From assembly GCA_003278425.1 (NCBI GenBank), contig QCFE01000004.1, forward strand, positions 33,488 through 97,487: a stretch of DNA of 64,000 bases, given 5' to 3'. This document shows positions 33,387 through 45,914 of this stretch, piece after piece. Origin of the DNA: Prochlorococcus sp. AG-363-B11 (GTDB lineage: Bacteria; Cyanobacteriota; Cyanobacteriia; PCC-6307; Cyanobiaceae). The position numbers and the translations under genes are program-made. Positions within the stretch are counted from its first letter, which is position 1; the number at the start of each line of letters is the position of its first letter. The notes under the pieces were generated by a model. That model worked only from the letters and a program-made list of their open reading frames with translations, searched no databases and was not told the DNA's origin.

Positions 33387-34625
33387 TTGAGAACTCCAAC
33401 AATAAAAAGAATTGATGGGGGATCTCTTTCCACAAAAATATCGCAGAAATATCTTGCAAGAAATATAGGCAGAAATCCATTATGGGGAAAGCTTATTCCA
33501 CTTCCTTGGCAACTTTGGCCTGCAGAAGCAAGATTATTATTAGCCCTTATGGTTTTTTGGAGTATTGCTGGTCTTTGTATCCTTGGGTCTGCTAGCTGGT
33601 GGGTAGCAACTAGAGAAATGGGAGAAGGAAGTTATTTCCTCAAGCGGCAACTGATGTGGCTAGCAACAAGTTGGACAATTGCTTGGTTAGCCATATCAAT
33701 CAACCTTAGAAGATGGCTTAGACTTTCAAAGATTTGTTTACTTATTTGCCTAGTATTAGTTGGAGCCACTCTTATTTTTGGTAGTAATATTAATGGAGCT
33801 TCAAGATGGTTAATTCTTGGTCCAATTAGAATCCAGCCTTCCGAATTAGTTAAACCCTTTTTAATTCTTCAAGCAGCGAATCTTTTTGCACAGTGGGAAC
33901 GTATAAAAAATGGTCAAAAGCTATTAGAATTAAGCATTTTTGGAACATTAATTCTTTTAATTCTCAAACAACCAAATCTTAGTACAGCTGCTCTTATAGG
34001 AATCCTAATTTGGATGATTGCACTTTCTGCAGGAATAAGTTTTAAAAATCTTTCTTTAGCCGCATTATCAGGTGTAGGGCTTGGGGTCTTTAGCATTACA
34101 AGACATGAATATCAGCTTTTAAGAGTTACTTCATTCCTAAATCCATGGGAAGACCCTCATGGGAATGGATACCAACTAATACAAAGCCTTCTTGCAATAG
34201 GTTCTGGTGGCTGGTTTGGAGAAGGCTATGGACTATCAACGCAAAAACTTTTGTACTTACCTTTTCTAAATACAGATTTTATTTTTTCTGTTTATGCTGA
34301 AGAATTTGGTTTCATGGGTTCATTCATGCTCATAATATTTTTTATATTAATTGCATTTCTTGGATTAAGAGTATCCTTACGAAGCCAGAATAATTATTCA
34401 AAGCTTATCTCAATTGGTTGTAGCACAATGCTAATTGGACAATCCATTATGCATTTAGCCGTTACATCTGGATCTATGCCAACAACTGGCTTGCCTCTCC
34501 CTTTCATAAGTTATGGAGGTAACTCATTACTCTCAAGTTTTCTTATTGGCGGGCTATTACTAAGGTGCTCACTTGAATCTAGTGGCCTAATAGGAAAATT
34601 AAAAATTAAGAAGAAACTCAATTAG
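33387..34625 (+). CDS. ftsW: FtsW/RodA/SpoVE family protein, probable FtsW
   Basis: ILGSASWWVA, GASRWLILGPIRIQPSELVKP, TTGLPLPFISYGGNSLLSSFLIGGLLL. Confidence 0.93.
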   Translation: MRTPTIKRIDGGSLSTKISQKYLARNIGRNPLWGKLIPLPWQLWPAEARLLLALMVFWSIAGLCILGSASWWVATREMGEGSYFLKRQLMWLATSWTIAWLAISINLRRWLRLSKICLLICLVLVGATLIFGSNINGASRWLILGPIRIQPSELVKPFLILQAANLFAQWERIKNGQKLLELSIFGTLILLILKQPNLSTAALIGILIWMIALSAGISFKNLSLAALSGVGLGVFSITRHEYQLLRVTSFLNPWEDPHGNGYQLIQSLLAIGSGGWFGEGYGLSTQKLLYLPFLNTDFIFSVYAEEFGFMGSFMLIIFFILIAFLGLRVSLRSQNNYSKLISIGCSTMLIGQSIMHLAVTSGSMPTTGLPLPFISYGGNSLLSSFLIGGLLLRCSLESSGLIGKLKIKKKLN

Positions 34626-34687
34626 AGATTTTAAAGTTTAGATTTGGTAGAGCAACTTTCATTTTTATCATTTCATCTCTCAATCTT

Positions 34688-35389
34688 GTGATATCTGACT
34701 TAGCTCAAAGAAGTGAGCAAATTATTAGATATAGCTTGGAATCACCGAGCTCATTAACACTAATAATTGTTTTTATAGGTGGTTTATTAACTAGTCTTGG
34801 ACCTTGCTCATTATCACTTTTACCTGTAACTGTTGCTTACCTTGGCGGATTTAATAAAGAGCAAAATCCTTTTTTGAAAAGCCTAATCTTCTGTTGTGGG
34901 ATTGTCCTATCTCTAATCATATTGGGAAGCATTAGCGGCCTATTAGGAAAGGTTTACGGTCAAATACCTTCCGCAATAGGCTTACTAGCCCCTATCATAA
35001 TGATTCTAATGGGATTTAATCTCCTGGGAATCCTAAAGATAAGGTTCCCCAATGGACCTGAAATTGATGTCTGGAAAAAAAATATACCTGCTCCTCTTTT
35101 GCCAATTGCTGCGGGAGTAACATTTGGGCTAGCATCTTCACCTTGTACAACTCCAGTCTTAGCTGTTCTTCTAGCTTGGATCGCTGAAAATGGGAATCCA
35201 GCCAGTGGTGTAATTCTTTTAGCATGCTTCGGTTTTGGCCAAGTGATACCTCTTTTATTAGCAGGAACAACTGCTGCCGCAATTCCAAAACTTTTATCAA
35301 TGCGTGGAATTAGTCAATGGATACCATCTTTAAGCGGAGTAATTTTCTTAACAACTGGTTTGCTAACCCTATTTTCACAATGGTTCTAA
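34688..35389 (+). CDS. ccdA: cytochrome c biogenesis protein CcdA
   Basis: GLLTSLGPCSLSLLPVTVAYLGGF, FGLASSPCTTPVLAVLLAWIA; GTG start. Confidence 0.93.
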   Translation: MISDLAQRSEQIIRYSLESPSSLTLIIVFIGGLLTSLGPCSLSLLPVTVAYLGGFNKEQNPFLKSLIFCCGIVLSLIILGSISGLLGKVYGQIPSAIGLLAPIIMILMGFNLLGILKIRFPNGPEIDVWKKNIPAPLLPIAAGVTFGLASSPCTTPVLAVLLAWIAENGNPASGVILLACFGFGQVIPLLLAGTTAAAIPKLLSMRGISQWIPSLSGVIFLTTGLLTLFSQWF

Positions 35390-35393
35390 GTAA

Positions 35394-36683
35394 ATGAAAT
35401 ATTTACGTAGGATTCTCCTTGCTTTTTCAAGTTTAAAAGTTGCCATTTCCCTCTTAATTCTGATCGCAATTGCAAGTGCTATAGGTACTGCACTTCCCCA
35501 AGGAGAGCTCCCTGAAACTTATATCTCTAAATACCAAGTCCAAAAATTTCTTGGCTTACTAAATGGAGAAATGATAATTCGAATGCAATTAAACAAAGTT
35601 TATTCAAGCATTTGGTTCTTAGCTCTTCTTGCATGGTTATCTATTTCTCTTATTGTTTGTAGCTGGAGAAGGCAATGGCCAACTCTAAAAAAGGCAATGG
35701 CTTGGATAGATTATAGAGACCCTAAACAAATTCAAAGACTCGCAATTTCTCAAACATTTAAAATAGATAAGCCATTTAAAAGTATAGAAAAATTAGAGCA
35801 TTATTTGATAAATTCAGGTTGGAAAGTGCAAAAGAATTCTTTCCGATTATCTGCTAGGCAAGGCTTAATTGGCAGAGTAGGGCCTCCATTAGTCCACTTT
35901 GGGCTGATAATATTAATTATTGGAGCAACCTTTGGTGCCTTAAAAGGTGTGAGAGTAGAAAGGTTTCTTGCCCCAGAAAGATCGTTGAATCTATTGAGCC
36001 CCAATGGAATAAATCAGATAAATTTGAAGTTAACAGATTTCCAAATTGAAAGAGGTCCCAATGGACAACCCGAGCAATTTAGATCCAGTATTGAATTAAG
36101 TAATAAAGATTTCAAGAAAATAATCACTAAGCAAATTAGCGTGAATCATCCTTTACGTTTTAAAGGTATGACTGTTTATCAGGCTGACTGGTCTCTTGCA
36201 GCGATTACTATTCAAATAGACAAACAGCAGAAATTACAACTTCCTCTCAAAAGGATTGAAGCTTTAGGAAATCAAGTTTGGGGCGTTTTAATTCCTAAAT
36301 TCAATAATAAAAGTGAAGCAATGCTATTAACTGTTTCCAGTGAAAAAGGGCCAGTAAGGTTTTATAGTGAATCAGGAGTTCCTATTGGAATAGTAAGGCC
36401 ACTTGGGGAATCTATTCAAAGTGGAGAGTCTCAAATAAATGTTATTGATATTCTTCCAAGTAGCGGGATTTTAATGAAATATGACCCTGGTGTACCCTTT
36501 GTTTACATAGGTTTTGCCATAAGTTTAATAGGCAGCATTTTAAGTATTGTATCTACAAAACAGCTTTGGATAATTGCAGAAAAGGAGGCTAAGTTATTAC
36601 ATATAGGAGGTTTTGCTAATAGGAATTCAATAGGCTTTGCTAAACAATTCCCATTAATTGTGAAATCAGCCTCAATAGTTTAA
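35394..36683 (+). CDS. ccsB: cytochrome c biogenesis protein (ResB/Ccs1 family)
   Basis: FSSLKVAISLLILIAIASAIGTALPQ; adjacent to ccdA. Confidence 0.9.
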   Translation: MKYLRRILLAFSSLKVAISLLILIAIASAIGTALPQGELPETYISKYQVQKFLGLLNGEMIIRMQLNKVYSSIWFLALLAWLSISLIVCSWRRQWPTLKKAMAWIDYRDPKQIQRLAISQTFKIDKPFKSIEKLEHYLINSGWKVQKNSFRLSARQGLIGRVGPPLVHFGLIILIIGATFGALKGVRVERFLAPERSLNLLSPNGINQINLKLTDFQIERGPNGQPEQFRSSIELSNKDFKKIITKQISVNHPLRFKGMTVYQADWSLAAITIQIDKQQKLQLPLKRIEALGNQVWGVLIPKFNNKSEAMLLTVSSEKGPVRFYSESGVPIGIVRPLGESIQSGESQINVIDILPSSGILMKYDPGVPFVYIGFAISLIGSILSIVSTKQLWIIAEKEAKLLHIGGFANRNSIGFAKQFPLIVKSASIV

Positions 36684-36687
36684 AAGC

Positions 36688-37074
36688 CTATTTTAAACCA
36701 TGAGAAACTCGAATAACAGTATGTACATTTCCACGCGGATTAAAATCTGCTTCTAATTTCATCCAAGTTGGTTTAGCGGCCAAAACAAGATCATCTAAAA
36801 TTTTATTTGCTACTTCTTCATGAGAAATCTTTATACTACGGAAACTATTTATATAAAGTTTTATTGATTTCAGCTCCAATACTTTTTCACATGGCTGATA
36901 AAGCAATCTAATAACTGCAAAGTCTGGATACCCAGAGAAGGGACATTGGCAAGTAAATTCAGGTAATTCTATGGAAATCTCATAGTCCCTTCCAGGACTT
37001 GGATTAGGGAAACATTCAATCTCAGACTCCGAAATTAATCTTTCACCGTAGAATTTAGGACCATTAGTTTTCAC
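36688..37074 (-). CDS. queF: NADPH-dependent 7-cyano-7-deazaguanine reductase
   Basis: [40 protein letters not shown]. Confidence 0.95.
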   Translation of the reverse strand: MKTNGPKFYGERLISESEIECFPNPSPGRDYEISIELPEFTCQCPFSGYPDFAVIRLLYQPCEKVLELKSIKLYINSFRSIKISHEEVANKILDDLVLAAKPTWMKLEADFNPRGNVHTVIRVSHGLK

Positions 37075-37279
37075 TTGAATCTCTCATAAAAGTAAAGGCT
37101 TTACAAAAGCTAATTCTTTCTTAATTAATTACAAGTCTTTCGCTAAAACCATCTATTTTTCCTATCCCAAATCTACAAAAAGGATAGAAATCTCAGGGAA
37201 AATACAAATATGTATAATCAATTACAAACAATATTTCCATGAGGACCGGTAATAGAAAGAGTTAATTGATTCTCATTTA

Positions 37280-37501
37280 ATGGACATCTGGTTTATTAAT
37301 TCCAATGACCGAGTACATGTAAGGGCAGCTAGTGTCCATGGAATGCTTTGGCTTCAAACTCATTTTGAAAGCGACCATTGGGAAGCAATTGCATCAGAAC
37401 AAGTAACTCTGAACAAGAGCAATGCAATGCTGCTTGCAAATGATGCAAATGAAGCTGGATTAATAATAAATGCAGTTCCAGAGATTGCATATTCCATCTA
37501 A
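37280..37501 (+). CDS. conserved hypothetical protein
   Basis: 73-aa ORF upstream of glnB, same strand. Confidence 0.55.
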   Translation: MDIWFINSNDRVHVRAASVHGMLWLQTHFESDHWEAIASEQVTLNKSNAMLLANDANEAGLIINAVPEIAYSI

Positions 37502-37528
37502 TCTTAAAAAAGTCATTAAAATAAATAA

Positions 37529-38685
<1,157 letters not shown>

Positions 38686-38781
38686 ATCGTCATAAAAGCA
38701 AACAAGAAACCGAATAAAAACCGCAGAAGTTGATGAATTTAGAAAATCTAATAGAGGATCTATAGAACTTCCTTAAAGGAC

Positions 38782-39042
38782 GTGAAGGGTAAACCCTCTA
38801 AATCATCCCCAAAAAGAAACAGTCCAAGAAAAGGGCGACTTCATTTAATTGCAATGAAGCAAGGTTCCAATCTCTTAGAGCTCCTTCAACCAGGAAGTTT
38901 TGTTAGGTTAAAGAATCAACCTAATGATTTACCACCATTCCAATTAATTTCATGTAAAGGAGGTCGTTGCTTTGTTCGGCAACAGACATGGGGACAATAT
39001 ATTCATTGGGAAGTTGAACACCACAGACTAAAATCAGCGTAA
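38782..39042 (+). CDS. conserved hypothetical protein
   Basis: 86-aa basic ORF upstream of purB; GTG start. Confidence 0.55.
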   Translation: MKGKPSKSSPKRNSPRKGRLHLIAMKQGSNLLELLQPGSFVRLKNQPNDLPPFQLISCKGGRCFVRQQTWGQYIHWEVEHHRLKSA

Positions 39043-39086
39043 ACAACAAGAACTAAGTTCTGTTTTCTTGAAAAATCTAAACTCCT

Positions 39087-40382
39087 TTGATTGATCGTTA
39101 CACACTCCCTGAAATGGGAACAATTTGGACTGAGAATGCCAAATTCCAAAGCTGGCTTGAAGTAGAGCTTGCTGCTTGCGAGGCAAATCTCAAACTTGGC
39201 AAGATCCCTCAAAATGCAATGCAAGAGATTCGTGAAAAAGCAACATTTAACTCAAAACGGATTTTGGAAATTGAATCTGAAGTTCGTCATGACGTTATTG
39301 CTTTTCTAACAAATTTAAATGAAAACATTGGAGATTCTGGTCGTTTTATTCACGTTGGGATGACTAGCAGTGATGTTCTAGATACTGGACTTGCTTTGCA
39401 GTTAAAAGCCTCCGCAAAATTATTAATCGACGAAATAAGCAACCTTCAAAATATAATTCGTGAAAAAGCACGTGAGCATAAAGCTACGGTAATGATAGGG
39501 AGGTCACATGCAATCCATGGAGAACCAATTACCTTTGGCTTCAAACTAGCTGGATGGTTAGCAGAAACTAATCGCAATAAGAAAAGACTTGAGCTCCTCG
39601 AAAAAGAAATTTCTGTTGGGCAAATCAGTGGTGCAATGGGAACTTATGCAAACACAGACCCTGAGATTGAAAGGATTACATGTGCTTCTCTGGGTTTAAC
39701 CCCTGATACAGCAAGTACACAAGTCATTTCAAGAGATCGTCATGCAACTTATGTTCAAACACTTGCTTTAGTAGGTTCCTCACTAGACCGTTTTGCTACT
39801 GAAATAAGAAACCTTCAGAGGACTGACGTACTAGAAGTTGAAGAGGGGTTTGCAAAAGGTCAAAAAGGAAGCTCTGCTATGCCTCACAAAAGAAATCCCA
39901 TTAGAAGTGAACGCATTAGTGGTCTTGCAAGAGTTCTACGAAGTTATGTGGTAGCTGCATTAGAAAATGTTTCTCTTTGGCATGAGAGAGATATAAGTCA
40001 TAGCTCTACAGAAAGAATGATGCTTCCAGATATATCCATTACCCTTCACTTTATGTTAAGAGAAATGAGCGAAGTAATTCAAGGGCTAGGAATTTATAAA
40101 AATAATATGACCAAAAACATGAACATCTATGGAGGTGTCGTTTTTAGCCAACGCGTACTCTTAGCTCTTGTAGAGAATGGTATGCAACGTGAAAAAGCTT
40201 ATCAATTGGTGCAGAAGCATGCTCATGAAGCATGGAATACCGAATCAGGAAACTTCCAAGCCAACCTGAATTCAGACAAGTCAATCACCTCAGTTCTATC
40301 TGCAGAGCAACTAAAAAATTGCTTTAGTACAAAAATACATCAAGCAAATTTAGATGTCATTTGGAAGCGCCTAGACATCTAA
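39087..40382 (+). CDS. purB: adenylosuccinate lyase
   Basis: MTSSDVLDTG, KGSSAMPHKRNPI signature; TTG start. Confidence 0.97.
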   Translation: MIDRYTLPEMGTIWTENAKFQSWLEVELAACEANLKLGKIPQNAMQEIREKATFNSKRILEIESEVRHDVIAFLTNLNENIGDSGRFIHVGMTSSDVLDTGLALQLKASAKLLIDEISNLQNIIREKAREHKATVMIGRSHAIHGEPITFGFKLAGWLAETNRNKKRLELLEKEISVGQISGAMGTYANTDPEIERITCASLGLTPDTASTQVISRDRHATYVQTLALVGSSLDRFATEIRNLQRTDVLEVEEGFAKGQKGSSAMPHKRNPIRSERISGLARVLRSYVVAALENVSLWHERDISHSSTERMMLPDISITLHFMLREMSEVIQGLGIYKNNMTKNMNIYGGVVFSQRVLLALVENGMQREKAYQLVQKHAHEAWNTESGNFQANLNSDKSITSVLSAEQLKNCFSTKIHQANLDVIWKRLDI

Positions 40383-40445
40383 AATATACTCTGCAAACAA
40401 ACGGTTTAGTATGAAGCAACGATAACTGCTATAACATCTAAAAAA

Positions 40446-41840
40446 ATGACTAATTTATCTCGCCTAGAAACTGACAGCATGGGTTCAGTAGAGGTTTCTA
40501 ACATGGCACTCTGGGGGGCTCAAACTCAACGATCTCTCCTAAATTTTGCAATTGGAGACGACAAAATCCCTATCAAACTTATTTATGCTCTAGTTACAAT
40601 TAAAAGATCTGCCGCAATAGTTAATAATCAACTAGGTTTACTTTCAAAGAAAAAAAAAGATTTCATCATTAATGCTTGTTTAGAAATTCTTTCCGGTCTT
40701 CATGATAAACAATTCCCATTGAGTGTTTGGCAAACAGGGAGTGGTACTCAAACAAATATGAATATAAACGAAGTGATTTGTAATATTGCATCATTAGCAA
40801 ATAATGATCCGTTAGGGAGCCATAAGCCATTGCATCCAAATGATGATGTTAATCAATCACAGTCTACAAATGATGTTTTCCCAGCAGCCATACAAATAGC
40901 TGCTGCTCAAGAAATTACCAACCATCTTTTACCTGAACTTAATCGGCTCATTATCACACTGGAAAGAAAAATAACTGAATGGAATGGAATAACTAAAACA
41001 GGAAGGACACACCTCCAAGATGCTGTTCCACTTACTCTCGGGCAAGAAGTATCGGCATGGAAAGAGCAATTAGCAACTGCTAGCAACAGAATACAAAAAA
41101 GCATGGAAGAGCTTTTCCCTCTTCCTTTAGGTGGAACTGCTATAGGAACTGGAATTAATGCACCAAAAGGATTCAGTGAAGAGATTGCTAAATTGATTGC
41201 CACTTCAAGCAAGCTTCCTTTTAGATCAGCTCAAAATAAATTCGCAATAATGGCCAGCCATGATGGTTTAGTACATGCAATGTCCGAATTGAAATTATTA
41301 TCTGTATCACTATTAAAAGTAGTTAATGATCTACGCTTATTATCTTGTGGTCCAAGAGCAGGCTTTGGAGAGTTATGTCTTCCCGCTAATGAACCTGGTA
41401 GTTCGATAATGCCTGGTAAAGTCAACCCTACACAATGTGAAGCAATGGCAATGGTTTGCACTCAAGTAATGGCACTTGATAGTGCCGTCACAATGGCGGG
41501 CAGCGGAGGACATTTACAAATGAATGTCTACAAACCATTGATAGGGTTCAACCTTCTACAAAGCATTAGCCTACTTACTGATGCCTGTAGATGCTCACGT
41601 GTATCGATGATTGAAGGGATACAACCTAACCTTATGAAAATTGAGAATAATCTTCAACAGTCTCTTATGCTTGTAACAAGTTTAACTCCTGAGATTGGCT
41701 ATGAGAAAGCAAGTCAGATTGCTCAATATGCTCATAAGAAAAACATCACCCTAAAAGAAGCAGCTAAAGTATTAGGCTATGTTACTGAGAATGATTTTGA
41801 TCGCATTGTCAATCCGCAACTGATGACTGGCTCAGATTAA
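40446..41840 (+). CDS. fumC: class II fumarate hydratase
   Basis: GSGTQTNMNINEVI, NDDVNQSQSTNDVFP, GSSIMPGKVNPTQCEA. Confidence 0.97.
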   Translation: MTNLSRLETDSMGSVEVSNMALWGAQTQRSLLNFAIGDDKIPIKLIYALVTIKRSAAIVNNQLGLLSKKKKDFIINACLEILSGLHDKQFPLSVWQTGSGTQTNMNINEVICNIASLANNDPLGSHKPLHPNDDVNQSQSTNDVFPAAIQIAAAQEITNHLLPELNRLIITLERKITEWNGITKTGRTHLQDAVPLTLGQEVSAWKEQLATASNRIQKSMEELFPLPLGGTAIGTGINAPKGFSEEIAKLIATSSKLPFRSAQNKFAIMASHDGLVHAMSELKLLSVSLLKVVNDLRLLSCGPRAGFGELCLPANEPGSSIMPGKVNPTQCEAMAMVCTQVMALDSAVTMAGSGGHLQMNVYKPLIGFNLLQSISLLTDACRCSRVSMIEGIQPNLMKIENNLQQSLMLVTSLTPEIGYEKASQIAQYAHKKNITLKEAAKVLGYVTENDFDRIVNPQLMTGSD

Positions 41841-41857
41841 CTAGGTAGTGACTGTAT

Positions 41858-44635
41858 TCATAAATCTGAGTTAAATGAACGCTCAGTAGCGGGATTACAC
41901 ACCTTTTTATCTTCATGTTGTTCTTTGTATACATCTTCTAATTCTCTAACTGGGAAACGATTCAAAGCATGCAATGCTTTTGTTGCATTAAACTTAAGTT
42001 GCTTACTGATTGCCATGCAATAAGGGATTTGAGCCAAAAGGTCTATAGTACGGCGTATAACTCGCACAACATCTCCCTCATCTAACGACGTATTCGCCAT
42101 TAATTGATCCCAAGATGAGCCATTAGCCCATTCCTCTACCAATCCGATCAATTCAGGTTCACACCAAGCAGGGATATTTAAATTATATCTCTCCTGAATT
42201 CGTAATAGTTCTCGACGAATACTTGATAGATCATTTAAAGCTTCCAAAGATTGAGGAGATGATAAAAATCCAGACCATAAATCAGGGCGATTTACTTCAG
42301 TACTAACAGCCTGCAAAACAGCCGCAAGCTGAGAAGGTTGTAATTCATCTAAATGGCCGCTCATTAAGACAAGGCCTAACCAAAGCTCATTATCCCCCCG
42401 CAACACACCAACTGTTTTACCTATCTCAGTAGAATTAAGTTCGTCAAGGCATCCAAAATATTGAAGAATCTCTAGTAAAGCTAAGAAAGTATCCCAATGA
42501 CGGTTAGCACGGTGATGAATCAAATTCTGACGCTCTCCAATCTCAATTTCTAGATCTTCCATTCGCCTACGATGTTTCTTAAGTTTTTTGCGATCACCCC
42601 ATTGATGTGCTGGCAAACATGCCAATTCTTCTTCTAATGAATTTACAAATTTAGATTGAGAAAGTACTTCTGAAGCGAGGTCATACTGAGGAGTAAGCAT
42701 ATCATGAGCTTGCGAGACCTCTTTAATAGAAGAAGCAAGTAAAGAACTATTAGTGTCACCATGAATAATCTCACCTAGACGACTCATTTCTGGAGCACTT
42801 ACAGATCTAACATCTAGGCAACTTAATTCTGCATGGAGACTTACAACTGATTGGCAAGCTATTAAGGTCCAGGTATTAGAATCAGTCAAACATAGAAGGC
42901 GTGATGAATGACCATGTTGCTGATATTTCGCGACAATCACAGCAGGAGTAACAAGACCTTTAAAGCAAGGAGTTTTAAAACTAATCAATGTTCCAATACT
43001 TGCAAATTGCAGTGCTGACGTAAGTTCATTGACAAGGGTATCTGCTGCTTGTTTCTTGAGAATACGAAGCAAACGTCTCTCTTCTTTTAAACGATTCCTG
43101 CGCTTCTCATAATCTTCAAAATCATTCCATGGGATATCACCAGCTACAGCTTGAAGCTCAGAAAGCTGGGCGCGCAATTGATCAAGCTTTTCTTCTTCGT
43201 CAAAGAAGTCTAAACTCGCCAAATAACAACCGAAACTCCTCTGAACTAATTCCCTTGATTTTTCCAAGTCATAGCGCTGCAAAAGATTCAGAACCATGCC
43301 ATAACTTGGAGTAAATTGACTGACTAAAGGGTTCGCATTACAAGTAGCTAACTGTCCAGCTTCCCTAACACCTTCAAAACGACTTTGTACAGTTACAACA
43401 TGACCTTGTGAATCTAATCCTCGCCGACCTGCTCTACCAGCCATTTGTAAAAATTCACTACCCATTAGTTGCCGATGTCCACTTTCAGTTCTCTTAGACA
43501 AAGCTGAAATAACTGTGCTTCGAGCAGGCATATTTATACCTGCAGCCAAAGTCTCTGTAGCAAAAACGACCTTCACCAAGCCCTGCTGAAATAACTCCTC
43601 TATTAGTTCCTTCCATGCGGGTAGGACTCCAGCATGATGAGATGCAATACCACACCTCAAAGCATCAAGATGTATTCCACTACGCACACCTTCGGAGTTC
43701 TCCTTAATAAACAAACTTAAGCGAGCTTCAATTTTAGCTTGCTCTGCATTAGAAACTAAGCGTAAGGAGCCTAAAAGGTCTTTCACAGCCCTATCACAAC
43801 CACGTCGACTAAAGATAAAATAAATAGCAGGCAGCATCTCCCTATCTGCCATTGATTTAATTACAAAACTAATTGAAGGAGATTCAGGTTGCAATGGCTT
43901 AGAAGAATGCCGCTTTCTCTTCTGTCCCTTAGGAGGTCTCCAAACTTTGCAATTTGAATGCAAGCCTGTTCTAGAATTATTGAGCAGTGGATGCAATCCC
44001 TTCGCACTACAAAAGGAAAAATTCAAAGGTACAGGTCTAAAATCACTAAAAATTAATTCTGTGGGGCCATGAACTTTCTGAATCCAATCTGTTAATTGAC
44101 CTGCATTAGCAATAGTTGCTGAAAGTGCTACTAGTTGTACAGTTGAAGGGCAATGGATTATCGACTCTTCCCAAACCGTACCACGTTGAGAATCATTCAT
44201 ATAATGACACTCGTCTAAGACAACCGCTTCTACATCAGAAAGGGGATCATCATGGTCATCTACTTCAGTATAAAGCATATTTCGGAAGATTTCTGTAGTC
44301 ATAACAGTTATCGGAGCTCCTCTATTCACACTCAAATCCCCTGTAAGAAGGCCTACATTTTTATATCCAAATTGATTGCGAAAATCACGGAGTTTTTGAT
44401 TCGAAAGCGCTTTAAGAGGAGTTGTATACAAAACCTTTTGTCCATGTGAGATCGCCCTATAAATCGCATATTCACCAATCATCGTCTTCCCAGACCCCGT
44501 GGGGGCACTAACCACAACTGAATGTCCCTGATTAAGAGCATCTATAGCTTCAAGCTGAAAAGTGTCCAGCCGAAATGGGAAAATATTCCCTAGGTCTAAG
44601 TTCCCTTCCACAAAGTCAGAAGCAGTTTTGCTCAT
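41858..44635 (-). CDS. DEAD/DEAH-box RNA helicase (Ski2-like)
   Basis: VVSAPTGSGKTMIGEYAI, VVLDECHYMND, LSATIANAGQLTDWI, QMAGRAGRRGLD. Confidence 0.95.
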   Translation of the reverse strand: MSKTASDFVEGNLDLGNIFPFRLDTFQLEAIDALNQGHSVVVSAPTGSGKTMIGEYAIYRAISHGQKVLYTTPLKALSNQKLRDFRNQFGYKNVGLLTGDLSVNRGAPITVMTTEIFRNMLYTEVDDHDDPLSDVEAVVLDECHYMNDSQRGTVWEESIIHCPSTVQLVALSATIANAGQLTDWIQKVHGPTELIFSDFRPVPLNFSFCSAKGLHPLLNNSRTGLHSNCKVWRPPKGQKRKRHSSKPLQPESPSISFVIKSMADREMLPAIYFIFSRRGCDRAVKDLLGSLRLVSNAEQAKIEARLSLFIKENSEGVRSGIHLDALRCGIASHHAGVLPAWKELIEELFQQGLVKVVFATETLAAGINMPARSTVISALSKRTESGHRQLMGSEFLQMAGRAGRRGLDSQGHVVTVQSRFEGVREAGQLATCNANPLVSQFTPSYGMVLNLLQRYDLEKSRELVQRSFGCYLASLDFFDEEEKLDQLRAQLSELQAVAGDIPWNDFEDYEKRRNRLKEERRLLRILKKQAADTLVNELTSALQFASIGTLISFKTPCFKGLVTPAVIVAKYQQHGHSSRLLCLTDSNTWTLIACQSVVSLHAELSCLDVRSVSAPEMSRLGEIIHGDTNSSLLASSIKEVSQAHDMLTPQYDLASEVLSQSKFVNSLEEELACLPAHQWGDRKKLKKHRRRMEDLEIEIGERQNLIHHRANRHWDTFLALLEILQYFGCLDELNSTEIGKTVGVLRGDNELWLGLVLMSGHLDELQPSQLAAVLQAVSTEVNRPDLWSGFLSSPQSLEALNDLSSIRRELLRIQERYNLNIPAWCEPELIGLVEEWANGSSWDQLMANTSLDEGDVVRVIRRTIDLLAQIPYCMAISKQLKFNATKALHALNRFPVRELEDVYKEQHEDKKVCNPATERSFNSDL

Positions 44636-44768
44636 CTCCAGTTCATCACACTAATCCTAATCAGAGAATCTACTTCCCCCATCTAATAATTCCATCTCAA
44701 GAAAGTTATGCAAATTCAAAATATCAAAGAATCTCATTTACCACTACTGGCCGCATCAAACTAGATAC

Positions 44769-45914
44769 ATGAAAAAACTTCCAAACTCAAGACTACGAAA
44801 AATCAGGACCTGGGAACCAGGTGAAAAAACTTTTCAATTAATTGGTTCCGGAAAAAATAATGAGTCAATCTCATTAATTGATCTTGCTAGTAATGATTAC
44901 CTTGGTCTTAGTCAAGACCCCAGGCTCATTGAAGCAGCACATAAAACAATGATCTCTGAAGGATTAGGAGCTGGAGGATCCAGGCTTGTCACAGGAACTA
45001 GGCCCATACATATAAAACTAGAAGAAGAACTCAGTAAATGGCTTGGTCTAGAAAGGGTTCTCCTTTTCCCAAGTGGGTTTCAAGCAAACTTGGCTGCAGT
45101 TTCTGCTTTAGCAAATCGCAAAACACTTGTTATCGCTGACAAATTCATACATCATTCTCTCTTAATGGGAATTAAAGCAAGTGGTGCAAAGGTTAAGCGT
45201 TTTGCGCACAACAACATGGATGATCTTGAAAAACTTCTCCAAAAGTGTGAACTTAACAAGCAAACTCAGCCTCCCCTCGTTATAACTGAAAGTCTTTTTA
45301 GCATGGAAGGAACTAGTCCAGACATCAGGGAAATAGCTCTTCTATGTGAAAACTATCAAGCAAGACTTCTAGTTGACGAAGCGCATTCTTTAGGTGTTCT
45401 GGGAAATCAAGGGCGCGGCTTGTGCCACGGAATTTCAAAAGGGATAACCATGATCAGTGGAACCTTTGGGAAAGCATTTGGCAGCGGCGGTGCATTCTTA
45501 GCGACTAATAACACTGTTGGCGAACATCTTCTTCAAACAAGTGGTGCTTTTCGGTATACAACTGCTCTGGCGCCACCATTAGCCTCAGCAGCTTTGGAAG
45601 CATTAAGGCTGTTAAAAGCGAACCCTAACAAGGGTAAAAGGCTTCAAGAAGAAGCCATGGTTTGGAGATCAGAGCTTGCCAATCAAGGATGGAATTGCCC
45701 AAAGGGGATTGGTCCAATTATTTCTCTTGAGATTGGTACTGATGAAGGGTCCTTGAAGAAGCAATATGAACTTGAAGAACATGGTCTTTTAACTATTGCA
45801 ATACGTCCACCTACTGTTCCAGAGGGAACTTCTCGTCTGAGAGTTATCGTCAGAAGCAATTTACCTACAAACACCTTAAAAAAACTCTTGTTTCACCTTG
45901 GAGAAAAGCAATGA
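44769..45914 (+). CDS. bioF: 8-amino-7-oxononanoate synthase
   Basis: LASNDYLGLSQDPRLIEAA, GGSRLVTGTRPIH, VDEAHSLGVLG, SGTFGKAFGSGGAF. Confidence 0.96.
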   Translation: MKKLPNSRLRKIRTWEPGEKTFQLIGSGKNNESISLIDLASNDYLGLSQDPRLIEAAHKTMISEGLGAGGSRLVTGTRPIHIKLEEELSKWLGLERVLLFPSGFQANLAAVSALANRKTLVIADKFIHHSLLMGIKASGAKVKRFAHNNMDDLEKLLQKCELNKQTQPPLVITESLFSMEGTSPDIREIALLCENYQARLLVDEAHSLGVLGNQGRGLCHGISKGITMISGTFGKAFGSGGAFLATNNTVGEHLLQTSGAFRYTTALAPPLASAALEALRLLKANPNKGKRLQEEAMVWRSELANQGWNCPKGIGPIISLEIGTDEGSLKKQYELEEHGLLTIAIRPPTVPEGTSRLRVIVRSNLPTNTLKKLLFHLGEKQ